A DNA stretch of 5,996 nucleotides from Actinomycetota bacterium (lineage in GTDB: Bacteria; Actinomycetota; Humimicrobiia; Humimicrobiales; Humimicrobiaceae), in assembly GCA_016783985.1 (NCBI GenBank), contig JADHVM010000065.1:1-5996 (forward strand), in the 5' to 3' direction. This document shows positions 5,801-5,996 of the stretch, in pieces. Under the pieces are notes generated by a model, which saw nothing but the letters and a program-made list of their open reading frames with translations, did not search any database and had not been told where the DNA came from. The stretch's first letter is position 1, and every line of letters starts with the position of its first letter. A program made the position numbers and the translations under genes.

Positions 5801-5996
5801 ATGACTTTAAAAGAGAAAGTAAAATTAATTACCACAAAGACAGCTATTAAAAGTGCGCTCAAAGTTATTACAAAAATATCTGATGAGAGATGGCTGTCAA
5901 TAGTTAAAGGCAGGGTTTATAAGCTAAGAAAGAGGGAAGAGAGAGATTTCATGGAAAACCTGCTGGTAAATCTTAAAAAAGCTGCTGCGAATATGT
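5801..5996 (+). CDS. Unidentified protein, N-terminal 65 residues only
   Basis: An ATG preceded at good distance by AGGGG (5791-5795) opens a frame that reaches the window edge without a stop. The visible part is rich in Lys and Arg, has no signal peptide or membrane helix, and looks entirely helical: a first helix over about 2-24 (LKEKVKLITTKTAIKSALKV), a basic middle (about 29-48, with KGRVYKLRKREER), and a second helix from about 49 on (FMENLLVNLKKAAAN). I do not recognise the family; no catalytic motif or cysteine cluster is in this part. Codon use and AT content match the neighbours, which together with the Shine-Dalgarno supports a real gene. It follows thrS on the same strand after a 119-bp gap holding a weak hairpin, so it may be transcribed separately. 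The function cannot be stated from this fragment. Confidence 0.75.
   Translation, partial: MTLKEKVKLITTKTAIKSALKVITKISDERWLSIVKGRVYKLRKREERDFMENLLVNLKKAAANM

Overview
The window is strongly AT-rich bacterial DNA, with A+T-dominated codons and nearly pure A/T intergenic stretches. It uses sigma70-type promoters and Shine-Dalgarno sites, and TAA, TAG and TGA all serve as stops. The single-membrane-helix LCP protein and the 3D-domain wall hydrolase suggest an organism with a Gram-positive-like (LCP-assembled) cell wall. The ThrRS motif variants and the absence of a T-box leader do not look like a typical Bacillus or Clostridium, so an AT-rich candidate lineage is equally possible. The taxon cannot be fixed from this sequence.

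Layout. Positions 1-544 (minus) hold the first 181 codons of an OmpR-type response regulator that runs off the left edge. A divergent AT-rich gap (545-751) carries a perfect 13-bp tandem repeat and a near-consensus promoter for a membrane-anchored 3D-domain protein (752-1255, plus). A small PH-like-domain protein (1294-1650, minus) converges on it. From a second divergent gap (1651-1924), a LytR-CpsA-Psr (LCP) protein runs rightwards (1925-3376); between its membrane anchor and its LCP domain it has a PsbP-like extension. A complete tRNA-Gly(GCC) with encoded CCA follows (3470-3545). After about 200 bp of non-coding DNA comes thrS (3750-5681), with its own promoter and a short leader. The window closes with the first 65 codons of an unidentified protein (5801 to the edge).

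How the parts relate. The left half looks like a cell-envelope neighbourhood: a signal-responsive regulator, a putative peptidoglycan-cleaving enzyme and a putative wall-glycopolymer ligase. Each gene appears to have its own promoter, so this is a neighbourhood and not an operon. The right half is translation housekeeping (tRNA-Gly, ThrRS).

I see no mobile element, CRISPR array, toxin-antitoxin pair or defence system. The most unusual item is the PsbP-like/LCP architecture with a degenerate last LCP motif; the other findings are modest regulatory observations.
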